Part shown: piece after piece, positions 52,162 through 62,914 of the stretch | Position numbering within the stretch: position 1 is the stretch's first letter | Layout of the letters: each line of letters begins with the position of its first letter | Source: Schlegelella_A sp031360885 | GTDB taxonomy: Bacteria > Pseudomonadota > Gammaproteobacteria > Burkholderiales > Burkholderiaceae_C | Assembly: GCA_031360885.1 (NCBI GenBank) | Contig: JANMCC010000094.1 | Coordinates: forward strand, 9,488 to 73,487 | Direction: 5' to 3' | DNA length: 64,000 nucleotides | Notes under the pieces: generated by a model | Database searches by the model: none | The model's input: only the letters and a program-made list of their open reading frames with translations | Told to the model about the DNA's origin: nothing | Made by a program: the position numbers and the translations under genes

Positions 52162-52599
52162 TCAATCGGATGCCTCGGGGCGCTGGATGCGCTTGCCGCC
52201 CACGGGCAGCCCCCTCAGGAACTTGAAGGTGCCGGTCGCGTGCGCGATCAGCTCGCCCTGGCCGTCGACCACCGAGGCTTCGCAGAACGCCATCGACGCG
52301 GTGCGATGCAGGCGCCTGCCGGTGGCGACGATGCGCCCCAGCCCGGGGCGCATGAAGCTGGTCTTCATCTCGATCGTGACGACGCCCGAGCGCTCGGCCT
52401 CGCCGTCGGCGCCCGGGCTGCGCGCGGCATGCGCCATCGCCACGTCGAGCAGCGTCATCGTCACGCCGCCGTGGGCCACACCCCAGGAATTGGTCAGATC
52501 GTCGCGAAGCTGCAGGGCGATCTCCGCCTCGTCCTGCTCGAAGCGGAGCAGCTCGAAGCCGAGCAAGGTGACGAACGGGATCTCGACGCGGAATTTCAT
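52162..52599 (-). CDS. PaaI-type hotdog thioesterase
   Basis: The 145-residue hotdog-fold protein has SWGVAHGGVTMTLLDVAMAH, the helix with the active-site region, and IEMKTSFMRPGLGRIVATGR. It likely hydrolyses an acyl-CoA thioester. It follows repeat copy B and the SDR gene and precedes the MDR gene. Confidence 0.9.
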   Translation of the reverse strand: MKFRVEIPFVTLLGFELLRFEQDEAEIALQLRDDLTNSWGVAHGGVTMTLLDVAMAHAARSPGADGEAERSGVVTIEMKTSFMRPGLGRIVATGRRLHRTASMAFCEASVVDGQGELIAHATGTFKFLRGLPVGGKRIQRPEASD

Positions 52600-52603
52600 G
52601 GCC

Positions 52604-52670
52604 GGGCGCCGGGCCGCCCCAAGCCCGGCCGCGCCCCCTCGGAGGGCAGCGACCGAAGGGAGCGTGGGGG
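52604..52670 (-). repeat. Dispersed GC-rich repeat, copy B
   Basis: On the minus strand it reads CCCCCACGCTCCCTTCGGTC, GCTGCCCTCCGAGGGGGC, and CTTGGGGCGGCCCGGCGCCC. It separates the SDR and thioesterase genes. Its two halves can each fold, and it differs from copy A at a few bases. Confidence 0.85.
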
Positions 52671-52678
52671 TCCCATGT

Positions 52679-53470
52679 CTAGGCGGCGATGATCGCCGAG
52701 ACGCCGCCGTCGATCGGCAGGATCTGCCCGGTGATGTGCTTGCCCGCCTGCGAGGCGAACAGGAGGGTCGCGCCCTTGAGGTCGTCGTCGTCGCCGATCC
52801 TGAGCAGCGGCGCGTGGCCGGCGAGGCTCGCGGCGCCGATGCGCTCGATCGTGCCCTTGGTCATCTTGCTCGGGAACATGCCGGGCGCCAGGGCGTTGAC
52901 GTTGATGTTGTACTTGCCCCATTCGCCCGCCAGCGTGCGGGTGAAGTTCACCACCGCGGCCTTGCTCGTGTTGTAGGCCACCATCGACATGTCGGCGCTG
53001 TTGCCCGCCAGGCCGGCGATCGAGGCGACGTTGATGATCTTGCCGCTCTTCCTCGGGATCATGCTGTGCTTGCCGATCGCCTGGCTCATCAGGAAGATCG
53101 AGCGGATGTTGAGGTTCATCACCTTGTCCCAGGCCTCGAGCGGGTGATCCTCGGCCGCTGCGCCCCAGGTGGCGCCGGCGTTGTTGACCAGGATGTCGAC
53201 CTGGCCGAGCCGGGAGATCGCGTCCTGCGTCACGCGCACGATCTCGCTGGGCTGGCTCATGTCGGCGGCGATCCAGATCGCCTCGATGCCCTGCGCCTTC
53301 AGGTGTCCGGCCGATTCCTCGAGGTCGCCGGCCTTGCGCGAGGTGAGCATGACGCGGGCGCCGGCCTCGCCGAGCGCCTCGGCGATCTGCAGGCCGAGGC
53401 CGCGCGAGCCGCCGGTGACGAGCGCGGTCTTGCCGGTGAGGTCGAACAGCGTGCGGATGTTGGTGCTCAT
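52679..53470 (-). CDS. Short-chain dehydrogenase (FabG-like)
   Basis: The 263-residue SDR has TALVTGGSRGLGLQIAEALG, ILVNNAGATWG, the Ser/Tyr/Lys active site (NVASIAGLAG and YNTSKAAVVNFTR), and LPIDGGVSAI at the end. It probably acts on a 3-hydroxyacyl or similar substrate within the acyl-CoA cluster. Confidence 0.92.
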   Translation of the reverse strand: MSTNIRTLFDLTGKTALVTGGSRGLGLQIAEALGEAGARVMLTSRKAGDLEESAGHLKAQGIEAIWIAADMSQPSEIVRVTQDAISRLGQVDILVNNAGATWGAAAEDHPLEAWDKVMNLNIRSIFLMSQAIGKHSMIPRKSGKIINVASIAGLAGNSADMSMVAYNTSKAAVVNFTRTLAGEWGKYNINVNALAPGMFPSKMTKGTIERIGAASLAGHAPLLRIGDDDDLKGATLLFASQAGKHITGQILPIDGGVSAIIAA

Positions 53471-53511
53471 GGGTCTTCTCCTTGATGTCGAATGGCGCGC
53501 GGCGGTCGCGC

Positions 53512-53715
53512 TCAGCCGCCGGGCGTGTCGGCCATGCGCGAGCGGATGTAGATCAGCACGACGCCACAGGCCGCGGCGACGATGCCCACGATCGAGACGC
53601 CCCAGCCGTAGTCCAGGCCGCCGCGCGACAGGGCAAAGCCCAAAGCGAAAAGCAGCATGCCGCCGTAGATCAAGAGCCAGATCAGGCTGCCGAGGCGGGC
53701 GGGCGAGATCCTCAA
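53512..53715 (-). CDS. Small two-helix membrane protein
   Basis: The 67-residue protein begins at a TTG overlapping the acyl-CoA dehydrogenase stop (TTGA). It has two hydrophobic helices (LIWLLIYGGMLLFALGFAL and VSIVGIVAAACGVVLIYI). Tight coupling to the dehydrogenase suggests it is real. Function is unknown. Confidence 0.7.
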   Translation of the reverse strand: MRISPARLGSLIWLLIYGGMLLFALGFALSRGGLDYGWGVSIVGIVAAACGVVLIYIRSRMADTPGG

Positions 53716-55652
53716 AACGAATCCTCGGCCAGGGTCCGGCAGGTGTCGTCCCGGCTTTCCACGACGCCCAGCCAGGCGCCGATCTTCGGCAGCTCGTAGT
53801 GGAAGAAATAGCGGCACGCAGCGAGCCGGCCGCGCTGTGCCGCGTCGTCGACAGACGCGGCGGCGCAGACCGCGACGTCGAGCCAGATCCAGGCGAGGAC
53901 GACATGACCGAAGGCCTGCAGGTACGGCGTCGCGTTGGCAAGCGCTTCCTGGGGCGAGCCGGTCGACCAGGCGCCGCGCGTGGCCGCGGCAAGGCTCTGC
54001 GACGCGGCAGCGAGCGCTTCGGCGTACGCCGCGAGTGCGGCGACGCCGCGTGCCTTCACGATCGTCGCGGCCATCGTCTCCTGCAGCAGCGCCAGGCCGG
54101 CACCGCCGTCCATCACCACCTTGCGGCCGAGCAGGTCGAGCGCCTGGATGCCATGCGTGCCCTCGTGGATCATGTTCAGGCGGTTGTCGCGCCAGTACTG
54201 CTCCACCGGGAAGTCGCGGGTGTAGCCGTAGCCGCCCAGCACCTGGATCGCCAGGCTGTTCGCCTCGAGGCACCACTCGCTCGGCCAGCTCTTGGCGATC
54301 GGCGTCAGCACTTCCAGCAGCAAACCAGCGCGCGACCGGCCGGCCGCCGGGCCGCTCCCAAGGCCGGCCGCGCCCCCTCGGGGGGCAGCGACCGCAGGGA
54401 GCGTGGGGGCCTCATCACTGCCCGTGTGCAGCTCATCCACGAGGCGGGCGCAATACAGCTCGAGCGCGAGCGCGCCCTCGCAGTAGCTCTTCTGCGCCAG
54501 CAGCATGCGCTTGACGTCGGCGTGCTCGATGATCGGCACCTGCGGCTTGCTCGCGTCCTTGCCGCCCGGGCCCGTAGGCCGCCCCTGCGGCCGCGCCTTC
54601 GCGTACTCGAGCGAGGTCTCGTAGCCGGCGTAGCCGAGCATCGTCGCGCCGAGGCCGACCGCGATCCGCGCCTCGTTCATCATGTGGAACATGCAGCGCA
54701 GGCCCTCGCCCGGCCGGCCGACCAGGTAGCCCACGGCGCCGGCACCGGCGCCGTCCAGTCCGCCGCCGGCGCCTTCGCCGTCGAGCCCGCCGCCGCGAAC
54801 CCGGTGCTTGCCCTCGCCGAAGTTGAGCAGCGTGTTCGGGATGCCGCGGTAGCCGAGCTTGTGGTTGAGGCCGGCCAGGGCGACGTCGTTGCGCTCGCCG
54901 GTGAGCTGGCCGCTCGCGTCGACCAGCTTCTTCGGCACGATGAAGAGCGAGATGCCGCGGGTGCCAGGCACGAGCTTGCCGTCGTCGTCGGGGATCTTCG
55001 CCAGCACCAGGTGGACGATGTTCTCGGCGAGCTCGTTCTCGCCGTTCGAGATCCACATCTTGTTGCCGCGCAGGCGATAGCGCGGGCCGAGCGGATCGCT
55101 TTCGAAGCCGGCGCCGTCGGGCGTGGCCCGGGTGGCGATGTCGGAGAGGCTCGAGCCTGCCTGCGGCTCCGAGAGGCACATCGTGCCGGTGAAGCGGCCC
55201 GCGAACTCGTTTTTCGCGAACACTTCCTTCTGCAGCGCCGTGCCGTGCGCCATCAGCAGGTTGGCGTTGCCGCTGGTCAGCATGCCGCCGCCACCGATGC
55301 CGATGCCCGCCTTCGAGAAGAAGCTGTTCGCCGCCATCTCGACGACGCAGGGAAGCTGCATGCCGCCGATCTCGTAGTCCTGCGCCGCGGCGAGCATGCC
55401 CGATTCGAAATACGCCTTGGCCGCCGCGTGGCTGGACTCGGGCAGGTGCACCTTGTCGCCGTCGAACCAGGGCTCCTCGGTGTCGGCAACGCGGTTGAAC
55501 GGCGCGTACTTCTCGCGCGCGATCTTCTCGCAGGTATCGAGCACCGCGTCGAAGGTCTCGCGTGAATGCTCGGCGAAGCGCGGGCGCGCGCGCAACGCTT
55601 CGACCGCGAGCCAGTCGTGCAGCAGGAAGTCGACCGTTCGCCGGTAGCTCAC
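53712..55652 (-). CDS. Acyl-CoA dehydrogenase, with repeat-derived insertion
   Basis: The 646-residue long-type acyl-CoA dehydrogenase has CLSEPQAGSSLSDIATRATP, KMWISNGENELAENIVHLVL, the catalytic region QYWRDNRLNMIHEGTHGIQA and an extra C-terminal domain. It makes trans-2-enoyl-CoA. Two insertions stand out. One is Gly-rich, GGGLDGEGAGGGLDGAGAG (about residues 283-301). The other, about residues 415-437 (APTLPAVAAPRGGAAGLGSG), is encoded by dispersed repeat copy C, in frame. It lies between thiolase and a small membrane gene. Confidence 0.93.
   Translation of the reverse strand: MSYRRTVDFLLHDWLAVEALRARPRFAEHSRETFDAVLDTCEKIAREKYAPFNRVADTEEPWFDGDKVHLPESSHAAAKAYFESGMLAAAQDYEIGGMQLPCVVEMAANSFFSKAGIGIGGGGMLTSGNANLLMAHGTALQKEVFAKNEFAGRFTGTMCLSEPQAGSSLSDIATRATPDGAGFESDPLGPRYRLRGNKMWISNGENELAENIVHLVLAKIPDDDGKLVPGTRGISLFIVPKKLVDASGQLTGERNDVALAGLNHKLGYRGIPNTLLNFGEGKHRVRGGGLDGEGAGGGLDGAGAGAVGYLVGRPGEGLRCMFHMMNEARIAVGLGATMLGYAGYETSLEYAKARPQGRPTGPGGKDASKPQVPIIEHADVKRMLLAQKSYCEGALALELYCARLVDELHTGSDEAPTLPAVAAPRGGAAGLGSGPAAGRSRAGLLLEVLTPIAKSWPSEWCLEANSLAIQVLGGYGYTRDFPVEQYWRDNRLNMIHEGTHGIQALDLLGRKVVMDGGAGLALLQETMAATIVKARGVAALAAYAEALAAASQSLAAATRGAWSTGSPQEALANATPYLQAFGHVVLAWIWLDVAVCAAASVDDAAQRGRLAACRYFFHYELPKIGAWLGVVESRDDTCRTLAEDSF
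54342..54409 (-). repeat. Dispersed GC-rich repeat, copy C, inside a coding region
   Basis: On the minus strand it reads CCCCCACGCTCCCTGCGGTC, GCTGCCCCCCGAGGGGGC and GGCCTTGGGAGCGGCCCGGC. It is in the same direction as the acyl-CoA dehydrogenase gene and is translated as about 23 extra residues in a loop before LLLEVLTPIAKSWPSEW. The frame is maintained on both sides. Confidence 0.85.
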
Positions 55653-55671
55653 GGCAGGGACCTCAAGCTTG

Positions 55672-56847
55672 TCAGAGCACCTCGAACACGCCGGCCGCGC
55701 CCATGCCGCCGCCGATGCACATCGTGACGACGACCTTCTTCGCGCCGCGCCGCTTGCCTTCGATCAGCGCGTGGCCGGTCAGGCGCTGGCCGCTGACGCC
55801 GTAGGGATGGCCGACGGCAATCGCTCCGCCGTTGACGTTGAGCCGGTCCATCGGGATGCCGAGCGTGTCGGCGCAGTACAGCACCTGCACCGCGAACGCC
55901 TCGTTCAGCTCCCAGAGGTCGATGTCGGCGACCGTGAGGCCGAGGCGCTTGAGCACCTTGGGCACGGCGAAGACCGGGCCGATGCCCATCTCGTCGGGCT
56001 CGCAGCCGGCGACGGCGAAGCCGAGGAAGCGGCCGAGCGGCTTCAAGCCGCGCTGCTCGGCGAGCTTCTCGTTCATCACCACCACCGCGCCGGCGCCGTC
56101 GCTGAACTGGCTGGCATTGCCGGCCGAGATCACGCCGCCGGGCATCGCCGGCTTGATGTCCTTGATGCCGTCGTACGTGGTGCCGGCGCGGATGCCTTCG
56201 TCGTGCGCCACGGTCACTTCCTTCGTGCGCAGGCCCATCACCGCGTCGGCGACGCCGGCGAGCACGGTGATCGGCGCGATCTCGGCCTCGAACCTGCCGG
56301 CGTCGCGCGCCGCGGTCGCCTTCTGCTGGCTGGCGGCGCCGTACTCGTCCATGCGCTGGCGCGGGATGTTGTAGCGCTTGGCGACCTGCTCCGCCGTCTG
56401 CAGCATGTTCCAGTAGATGGTGGGCTTGTGCTCCATCAGCCACGAGTCGGCGAGCATGTGCTTGTTCGCCTCGTTCTGCACGCAGGAGATGCTCTCCACG
56501 CCGCCGGCGACGACGATGTCGTTCTCGCCGGCGACGATGCGCTGCGCGGCCATCGCGATCGTCTGCAGCCCGCTCGAGCAGAAGCGATTGACGGTCATGC
56601 CGCTGGTCGTGATGGGCAGGCCGGCGCGCAGCGCGATCTGCCGGGCGATGTTGCTGCCGGTCGCGCCCTCGGGCGTGGCGCAGCCCATGATGACGTCGTC
56701 GACCTCGGCGCCGTCGATGCCGGCGCGCTCGACCGCGTGCTTGACGGCATGGCCGCCCAGCGTCGCGCCGTGGCTCATGTTGAAGGCGCCCTTCCAGCTC
56801 TTGGCGAGCGGGGTGCGGGCGGTCGAGACGATGACGGCGCTGGTCAT
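55672..56847 (-). CDS. Acetyl-CoA acyltransferase (thiolase)
   Basis: The 391-residue thiolase has the active-site Cys in VNRFCSSGLQTI, the NEAFAVQ motif, the His in GGAIAVGHPYGVSG, and the second Cys in CIGGGMGAAG. It cleaves 3-ketoacyl-CoA in beta-oxidation. It lies between the FadJ-like and acyl-CoA dehydrogenase genes. Confidence 0.95.
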   Translation of the reverse strand: MTSAVIVSTARTPLAKSWKGAFNMSHGATLGGHAVKHAVERAGIDGAEVDDVIMGCATPEGATGSNIARQIALRAGLPITTSGMTVNRFCSSGLQTIAMAAQRIVAGENDIVVAGGVESISCVQNEANKHMLADSWLMEHKPTIYWNMLQTAEQVAKRYNIPRQRMDEYGAASQQKATAARDAGRFEAEIAPITVLAGVADAVMGLRTKEVTVAHDEGIRAGTTYDGIKDIKPAMPGGVISAGNASQFSDGAGAVVVMNEKLAEQRGLKPLGRFLGFAVAGCEPDEMGIGPVFAVPKVLKRLGLTVADIDLWELNEAFAVQVLYCADTLGIPMDRLNVNGGAIAVGHPYGVSGQRLTGHALIEGKRRGAKKVVVTMCIGGGMGAAGVFEVL

Positions 56848-56869
56848 GGGGACTTCTCCTGGACGATGC

Positions 56870-58963
<2,094 letters not shown>

Positions 58964-59011
58964 GGAAAAACCCCTCGCGTTGAATGCACCGGCCGGACGC
59001 CGGAGAAAAAA

Positions 59012-59025
59012 AGAACGTTCGTTCT
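59012..59025 (-). promoter_or_regulatory. Palindromic operator candidate for the fatty-acid operon
   Basis: AGAACG-TT-CGTTCT, a perfect 6-2-6 inverted repeat, lies 49 bp before the FadJ-like gene. On the minus strand a TAGAAT box (59031-59026) directly abuts it. Such short palindromes are bound by TetR-family repressors of fatty-acid genes in betaproteobacteria. The exact regulator is inference. Confidence 0.55.
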
Positions 59026-59099
59026 ATTCTAGGCCGCGGCCCCCGGCAAGCGTTGTCCCAGCGGCGACAACATGGGCTTCGGCCGGGCCTCGCCAACGG

Positions 59100-59804
59100 C
59101 TAGACCTCGAGCCACTCCTTGCGGATCTCGGCATTGGCGCGCAAGGCGTCGGGCGTGCCTTCGAAGACGATCGCGCCGTGTCCCATCACGTAGCAGCGCT
59201 CGGAAATCGCGAGGGCGATGGTCAGCTTCTGCTCGACCAGCAGGACCGAGACGCCGCGCGTCTTCAGCGTCTTCAGGTAGCCGGCGACGAGCTCCACGAT
59301 CTTCGGCGCCAGGCCCTCGGTCGGCTCGTCGATCATGATCAGGTCGGGGTCGCCCATCAGCGTGCGGCAGAGCGTGAGCATCTGCTGCTCGCCGCCGGAA
59401 AGAACGCCGGCCTCCGTGTGCTGGCGCTCCTTCAGGCGCGGGAACATGCCGTACATGTCCTCGTACGACCAGCGCGGCGCCTTGGCGCCCGCCTTCTTCG
59501 TCTTCTCGCCGAGGCGCAGGTTCTGCTCGACCGTGAGCTTGGGAAAGATGTCGCGGTTCTCGGGCACGTAGCCGATGCCGCGGTGGGCGATGTCGAAGGC
59601 CTTGTGGCCGAGGATCTCCTGGCCGCGGAAGGTGACCGAGCCCTCGCCCGTCACCAGGCCCATGATCGTGCGCACCGTCGTCGAGCGGCCCGAGCCGTTG
59701 CGGCCCAGCAAGCTGACGATCTCGCCCTCGCCCACCGTCATGTCGACGCCGTGCAGGATGTGGCTCTTGCCGTAGTAGGCGTGCAGGTTTGCGAGGCGCA
59801 GCAT
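59100..59804 (-). CDS. livF: Branched-chain amino acid ABC transporter ATPase LivF
   Basis: The 234-residue ABC ATPase has Walker A LLGRNGSGRSTT (with Arg where Lys is usual: GSGRST), signature LSGGEQQML, and Walker B PDLIMIDEPTEGLAP. The Walker A Lys-to-Arg change is notable, as is also seen in some LivF-like proteins to my recollection. It couples ATP hydrolysis to transport with LivG. It ends the liv operon. Confidence 0.92.
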   Translation of the reverse strand: MLRLANLHAYYGKSHILHGVDMTVGEGEIVSLLGRNGSGRSTTVRTIMGLVTGEGSVTFRGQEILGHKAFDIAHRGIGYVPENRDIFPKLTVEQNLRLGEKTKKAGAKAPRWSYEDMYGMFPRLKERQHTEAGVLSGGEQQMLTLCRTLMGDPDLIMIDEPTEGLAPKIVELVAGYLKTLKTRGVSVLLVEQKLTIALAISERCYVMGHGAIVFEGTPDALRANAEIRKEWLEV

Positions 59805-59806
59805 GG

Positions 59807-60577
59807 TCAGTGTCCGGCCGCCTGCGCGTCGGCGAGCGCCGAGCCGAGGTAGGCCTCCTGCACGCGGGCGTTGCCGCGCACCTTCTCCGGCACGTCGAAG
59901 GCGATGACCTCGCCGTAGACGAGCACGGCGATCTTGTCGGCGAGACCGAACACCACGCCCATGTCGTGCTCCACCGTCAGCAGCGTCTTGCCGACCGTGA
60001 CCTCGCGGATCAGCTCGATGAAGCGCGCCGTTTCGCTCTTGCTCATGCCGGCGGTGGGCTCGTCGAGCAGGATCACGGCGGCACCGCCGGCGATCGTGAT
60101 GCCGATCTCGAGTGCCCGCTGCTCGGCGTAGGTGAGATTCATCGCCAGCGTGTCGCGCTTGCGGTCGAGCTTGATCATGTGCAGCAGCGCCTCGGCCCGC
60201 TCGTTCGCGTCTTTCAGATCGGCGAGGAACTTCCAGAACGCGTACTTGTAGCCCAGCGACCAGAGCACGCCGCAGCGAAGGTTCTCGAACACCGAGAGGC
60301 GGCTGAAGATGTTGGTGATCTGGAAGCTGCGCGCCAGGCCGAGGCGGTTGATCTCGAACGGCGTGAGGCCGTCGATGCGCTTGCCGTTGAGCAGGATCTC
60401 GCCGCTGGTGGCGCCGAAGCGGCCGCTGATGAGGTTGAACAGGGTCGACTTGCCGGCGCCGTTCGGGCCGATGATGCCGACCCGCTCGCCCGCGGCCACC
60501 GCGAGCTCGGCGCCGCGGATGATCTCGGTCTTGCCGAAGCGCTTGTGCAGCTTCCTGAGCTCGAGCGCGTACGCCAT
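59807..60577 (-). CDS. livG: Branched-chain amino acid ABC transporter ATPase LivG
   Basis: The 256-residue ABC ATPase has Walker A IIGPNGAGKSTLFNLISG, the LTYAEQRALEIG signature variant (LSHGEQR in others) and Walker B AAVILLDEPTAGMS. The start overlaps the livM stop (ATGA). It pairs with LivF. Confidence 0.94.
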   Translation of the reverse strand: MAYALELRKLHKRFGKTEIIRGAELAVAAGERVGIIGPNGAGKSTLFNLISGRFGATSGEILLNGKRIDGLTPFEINRLGLARSFQITNIFSRLSVFENLRCGVLWSLGYKYAFWKFLADLKDANERAEALLHMIKLDRKRDTLAMNLTYAEQRALEIGITIAGGAAVILLDEPTAGMSKSETARFIELIREVTVGKTLLTVEHDMGVVFGLADKIAVLVYGEVIAFDVPEKVRGNARVQEAYLGSALADAQAAGH

Positions 60578-61869
60578 CAGGCCGGCTCCCTGCGCTTGAT
60601 CTCGGCCTCGATCTCTTCCTGGGCGTGGCTCCAGACGCGAACGAAGCCGCGCCGCACCCACTCCAGCAGGCCGAGGCCGATGGCGAGCACGGCCAGAGGC
60701 GCAGCCCAGCTCAGAACACTCTCGGTGTCGAGCGGAACGCCGACGAAGCTGAACCTCGAGCTGGCGCCGGCGTTGAGCTGGATGTGATAGATCATCTCGA
60801 TGATCGCCGAGGCGCCGGCGACCACCAGCGCGCCGGCCACGAGCAGGCCGGCGTAGGGCCGCAGCAGCGGCCCGAACTTGCCGAACTTGGCGACGCGCAG
60901 GTTCATCATCAGCAGGCTGGCGATGCCGCCGGGCGCATACATCACCATGAACAGGAACACGAGCCCGAGATACAGCAGCCAGGCCTTGGTCACCTCCGAG
61001 AGCAGCACCGAGGCCAGCACCAGCAGCACCGCGCCGATCATCGGCCCGAAGAAGAAGGTGGCGCCGCCGAGGAAGGTGAAGAGCAGGTAGCCGCCGGAGC
61101 GCAACGCGCTCAGGCCGTCGGAGGCGTTGACGATCTCGAAGTTGATCGAGGCCAGGGCGCCGCCGATGCCGGCGAAGAAGCCGGCGATGATGAAGCCGAG
61201 GTAGCGCACGCGCTGCGTGTTGTAGCCGATGAACTCCACCCGCTCCGGGTTGTCGCGCACTGCGTTGAGCATGCGGCCGAGCGGCGTCTTGGTCAGCGCG
61301 AACATCAGCGCCGTCGAGATGAAGCAGTAGGTGGCGATCAGGTAGTAGACCTGGATCTGCGAGCCGAAGGTCAGGCCGAGGAAGGGCGTGCCGTAGACGC
61401 GGTTGGTCGTGACGCCGCCCTCGCCGCCGAAGAAGCCCGGGAACATGAGCGACATCGCCGCCACCAGCTCGCCGATGCCGAGCGTGATCATGGCGAAGGT
61501 GGTTCCCGACTTCTTGGTCGTGACGTAGCCGAACAGGGCGGCGAAGAACAGGCCCGAGAGGCCGCCGACCAGCGGAATGACGACCAGCGGCAGCGGCACC
61601 TGCCCCTTGGTCGCGAGGTTCATCGCATGGACGGCGATGAACGAGCCGAGGCCGGTGTAGACGGCGTGGCCGAAGCTCAGCATGCCGCCCTGGCCGAGCA
61701 GGATGTTGTAGCTGAGGCAGATGATCGTCAGGTAGCCCATCTGCGTGAGCATGCTGATCGCCAGGCTGCTGCGAAAGACGTGCGGCAGCACCGCGAGCAG
61801 CAGCGCGAACAGGAGCCAGATCGCGTACGAGCCCAGGCTCCTCTTCGGTGCGAGCGCGGCGGTGCTCAT
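60577..61869 (-). CDS. livM: Branched-chain amino acid ABC permease LivM
   Basis: The 430-residue permease has the LivM pattern with about ten helices; GQGGMLSFGHAVYTGLGSF and TPLGRMLNAVRDNPERVEFI are typical. A C-terminal extra region of about 100 residues (membrane segments, then a charged tail) makes it longer than E. coli LivM-type core. It overlaps livH and livG by start/stop pairs. Confidence 0.93.
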   Translation of the reverse strand: MSTAALAPKRSLGSYAIWLLFALLLAVLPHVFRSSLAISMLTQMGYLTIICLSYNILLGQGGMLSFGHAVYTGLGSFIAVHAMNLATKGQVPLPLVVIPLVGGLSGLFFAALFGYVTTKKSGTTFAMITLGIGELVAAMSLMFPGFFGGEGGVTTNRVYGTPFLGLTFGSQIQVYYLIATYCFISTALMFALTKTPLGRMLNAVRDNPERVEFIGYNTQRVRYLGFIIAGFFAGIGGALASINFEIVNASDGLSALRSGGYLLFTFLGGATFFFGPMIGAVLLVLASVLLSEVTKAWLLYLGLVFLFMVMYAPGGIASLLMMNLRVAKFGKFGPLLRPYAGLLVAGALVVAGASAIIEMIYHIQLNAGASSRFSFVGVPLDTESVLSWAAPLAVLAIGLGLLEWVRRGFVRVWSHAQEEIEAEIKRREPA

Positions 61870-62816
61870 CAGCCCTCCCGCTTTCCGAGCAGGCCCTTGG
61901 GCCTGAAGATCAGGATCAGCACCAGGAACAGGTACGGCAGGATGGGCGCGATCTGCGCCACGCTGAGGCTGAGCAGTTCCCAGCCGAAGGTCTGGTCGGT
62001 GATCTTGAAGCCGAGCGCCCCGAGCAGCGTGGCCAGCGACTGGTCGATCGCGACCGCGAAGGTCTGCACCACGCCGATCAGCAGCGAGGCGAGAAAGGCG
62101 CCGGCGAGCGAGCCCATGCCGCCGACCACGACGACGACGAACACGATCGAGCCGACGGCGCCGGCCATCGCCGGCTCGGTGACGTAGGTGTTGCCGCCGA
62201 TCACGCCGGCCAGCGCCGCGAGCGCGGCGCCGCCGCCGAAGACGAGCATGAAGACGCGCGGCACGTTGTGGCCCAGCGCCTCGACCGTCTCGGGATGGGT
62301 GAGCGCGGCCTGGATCACCAGTCCGATGCGGGTGCGGGTGAGCAGCAGCCAGACCGCGAGCAGCATCAGCATCGCGAGCAGCATGATGAACGAGCGCGAC
62401 TTCGGGAACTGGGTGCCGAACAGCGTGAAGAGCGGCCCCTGGAGCTGCGCCGGCAAGACGTAGGGAACGGTCGCGCGACCCCAGACGAGCTGCACCACCT
62501 CGAGGATCAGGTACGACAGGCCGAAGGTCACGAGCAGCTCGGGCACGTGGCCGAACTTGTGCACCCGGCGCAGGCTGTAGCGCTCGAAGGCGGCGCCGAG
62601 CAGGCCGACCAGAAGGGGCGCGACCAAGAGGGCGGGCCAGAAGCCGATCGCCACCGAGATCGTGTACGCGAAGTAGGCGCCCAGCATGTAGAAGCTGGTG
62701 TGGGCGAAGTTGAGCACGCCCATCATGCTGAAGATGAGCGTGAGACCCGAGCTCAGCATGAACAGCAGCAGCCCGTAGCTGAGCCCGTTCAGGAGGGAGA
62801 TGACGAAGAATTCCAC
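61869..62816 (-). CDS. livH: Branched-chain amino acid ABC permease LivH
   Basis: The 315-residue permease starts at a GTG (MEFFVISLLNGLSYGLLLFM). Eight or so helices and the LivH-like GGGAALAALAGVIGGNTYVT and GGMGSLAGAFLASLLIGVVQ are seen. It forms the membrane channel with LivM. The stop overlaps the livM start. Confidence 0.94.
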   Translation of the reverse strand: MEFFVISLLNGLSYGLLLFMLSSGLTLIFSMMGVLNFAHTSFYMLGAYFAYTISVAIGFWPALLVAPLLVGLLGAAFERYSLRRVHKFGHVPELLVTFGLSYLILEVVQLVWGRATVPYVLPAQLQGPLFTLFGTQFPKSRSFIMLLAMLMLLAVWLLLTRTRIGLVIQAALTHPETVEALGHNVPRVFMLVFGGGAALAALAGVIGGNTYVTEPAMAGAVGSIVFVVVVVGGMGSLAGAFLASLLIGVVQTFAVAIDQSLATLLGALGFKITDQTFGWELLSLSVAQIAPILPYLFLVLILIFRPKGLLGKREG

Positions 62817-62853
62817 GTCGGGACGGAGGGTTGGCGGGAGAGAGTTTGAGGCT

Positions 62854-62892
62854 AAAAAAACAGCCGGTGGGCGACTCGCATCACCCGCCGGC
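62854..62892 (-). terminator. Terminator-like hairpin between livK and livH
   Basis: Arms GCCGGTGGG and CCCGCCGGC (9 pairs, one G-U) with a 12-nt loop, followed on the minus strand by TG and seven T's. It fits an intrinsic terminator or attenuator after livK that would make the binding protein more abundant than the permease. Confidence 0.75.
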
Positions 62893-62914
62893 GTTTCGCA
62901 AGGTCAGCGCGATG

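Noticed and set aside
50033..53485. 1150-codon plus-strand frame opposite desaturase, MDR, thioesterase and SDR genes
   Set aside because: It spans several clear genes on the other strand and crosses intergenic repeat B; composition is typical of antisense frames in high-GC genomes.
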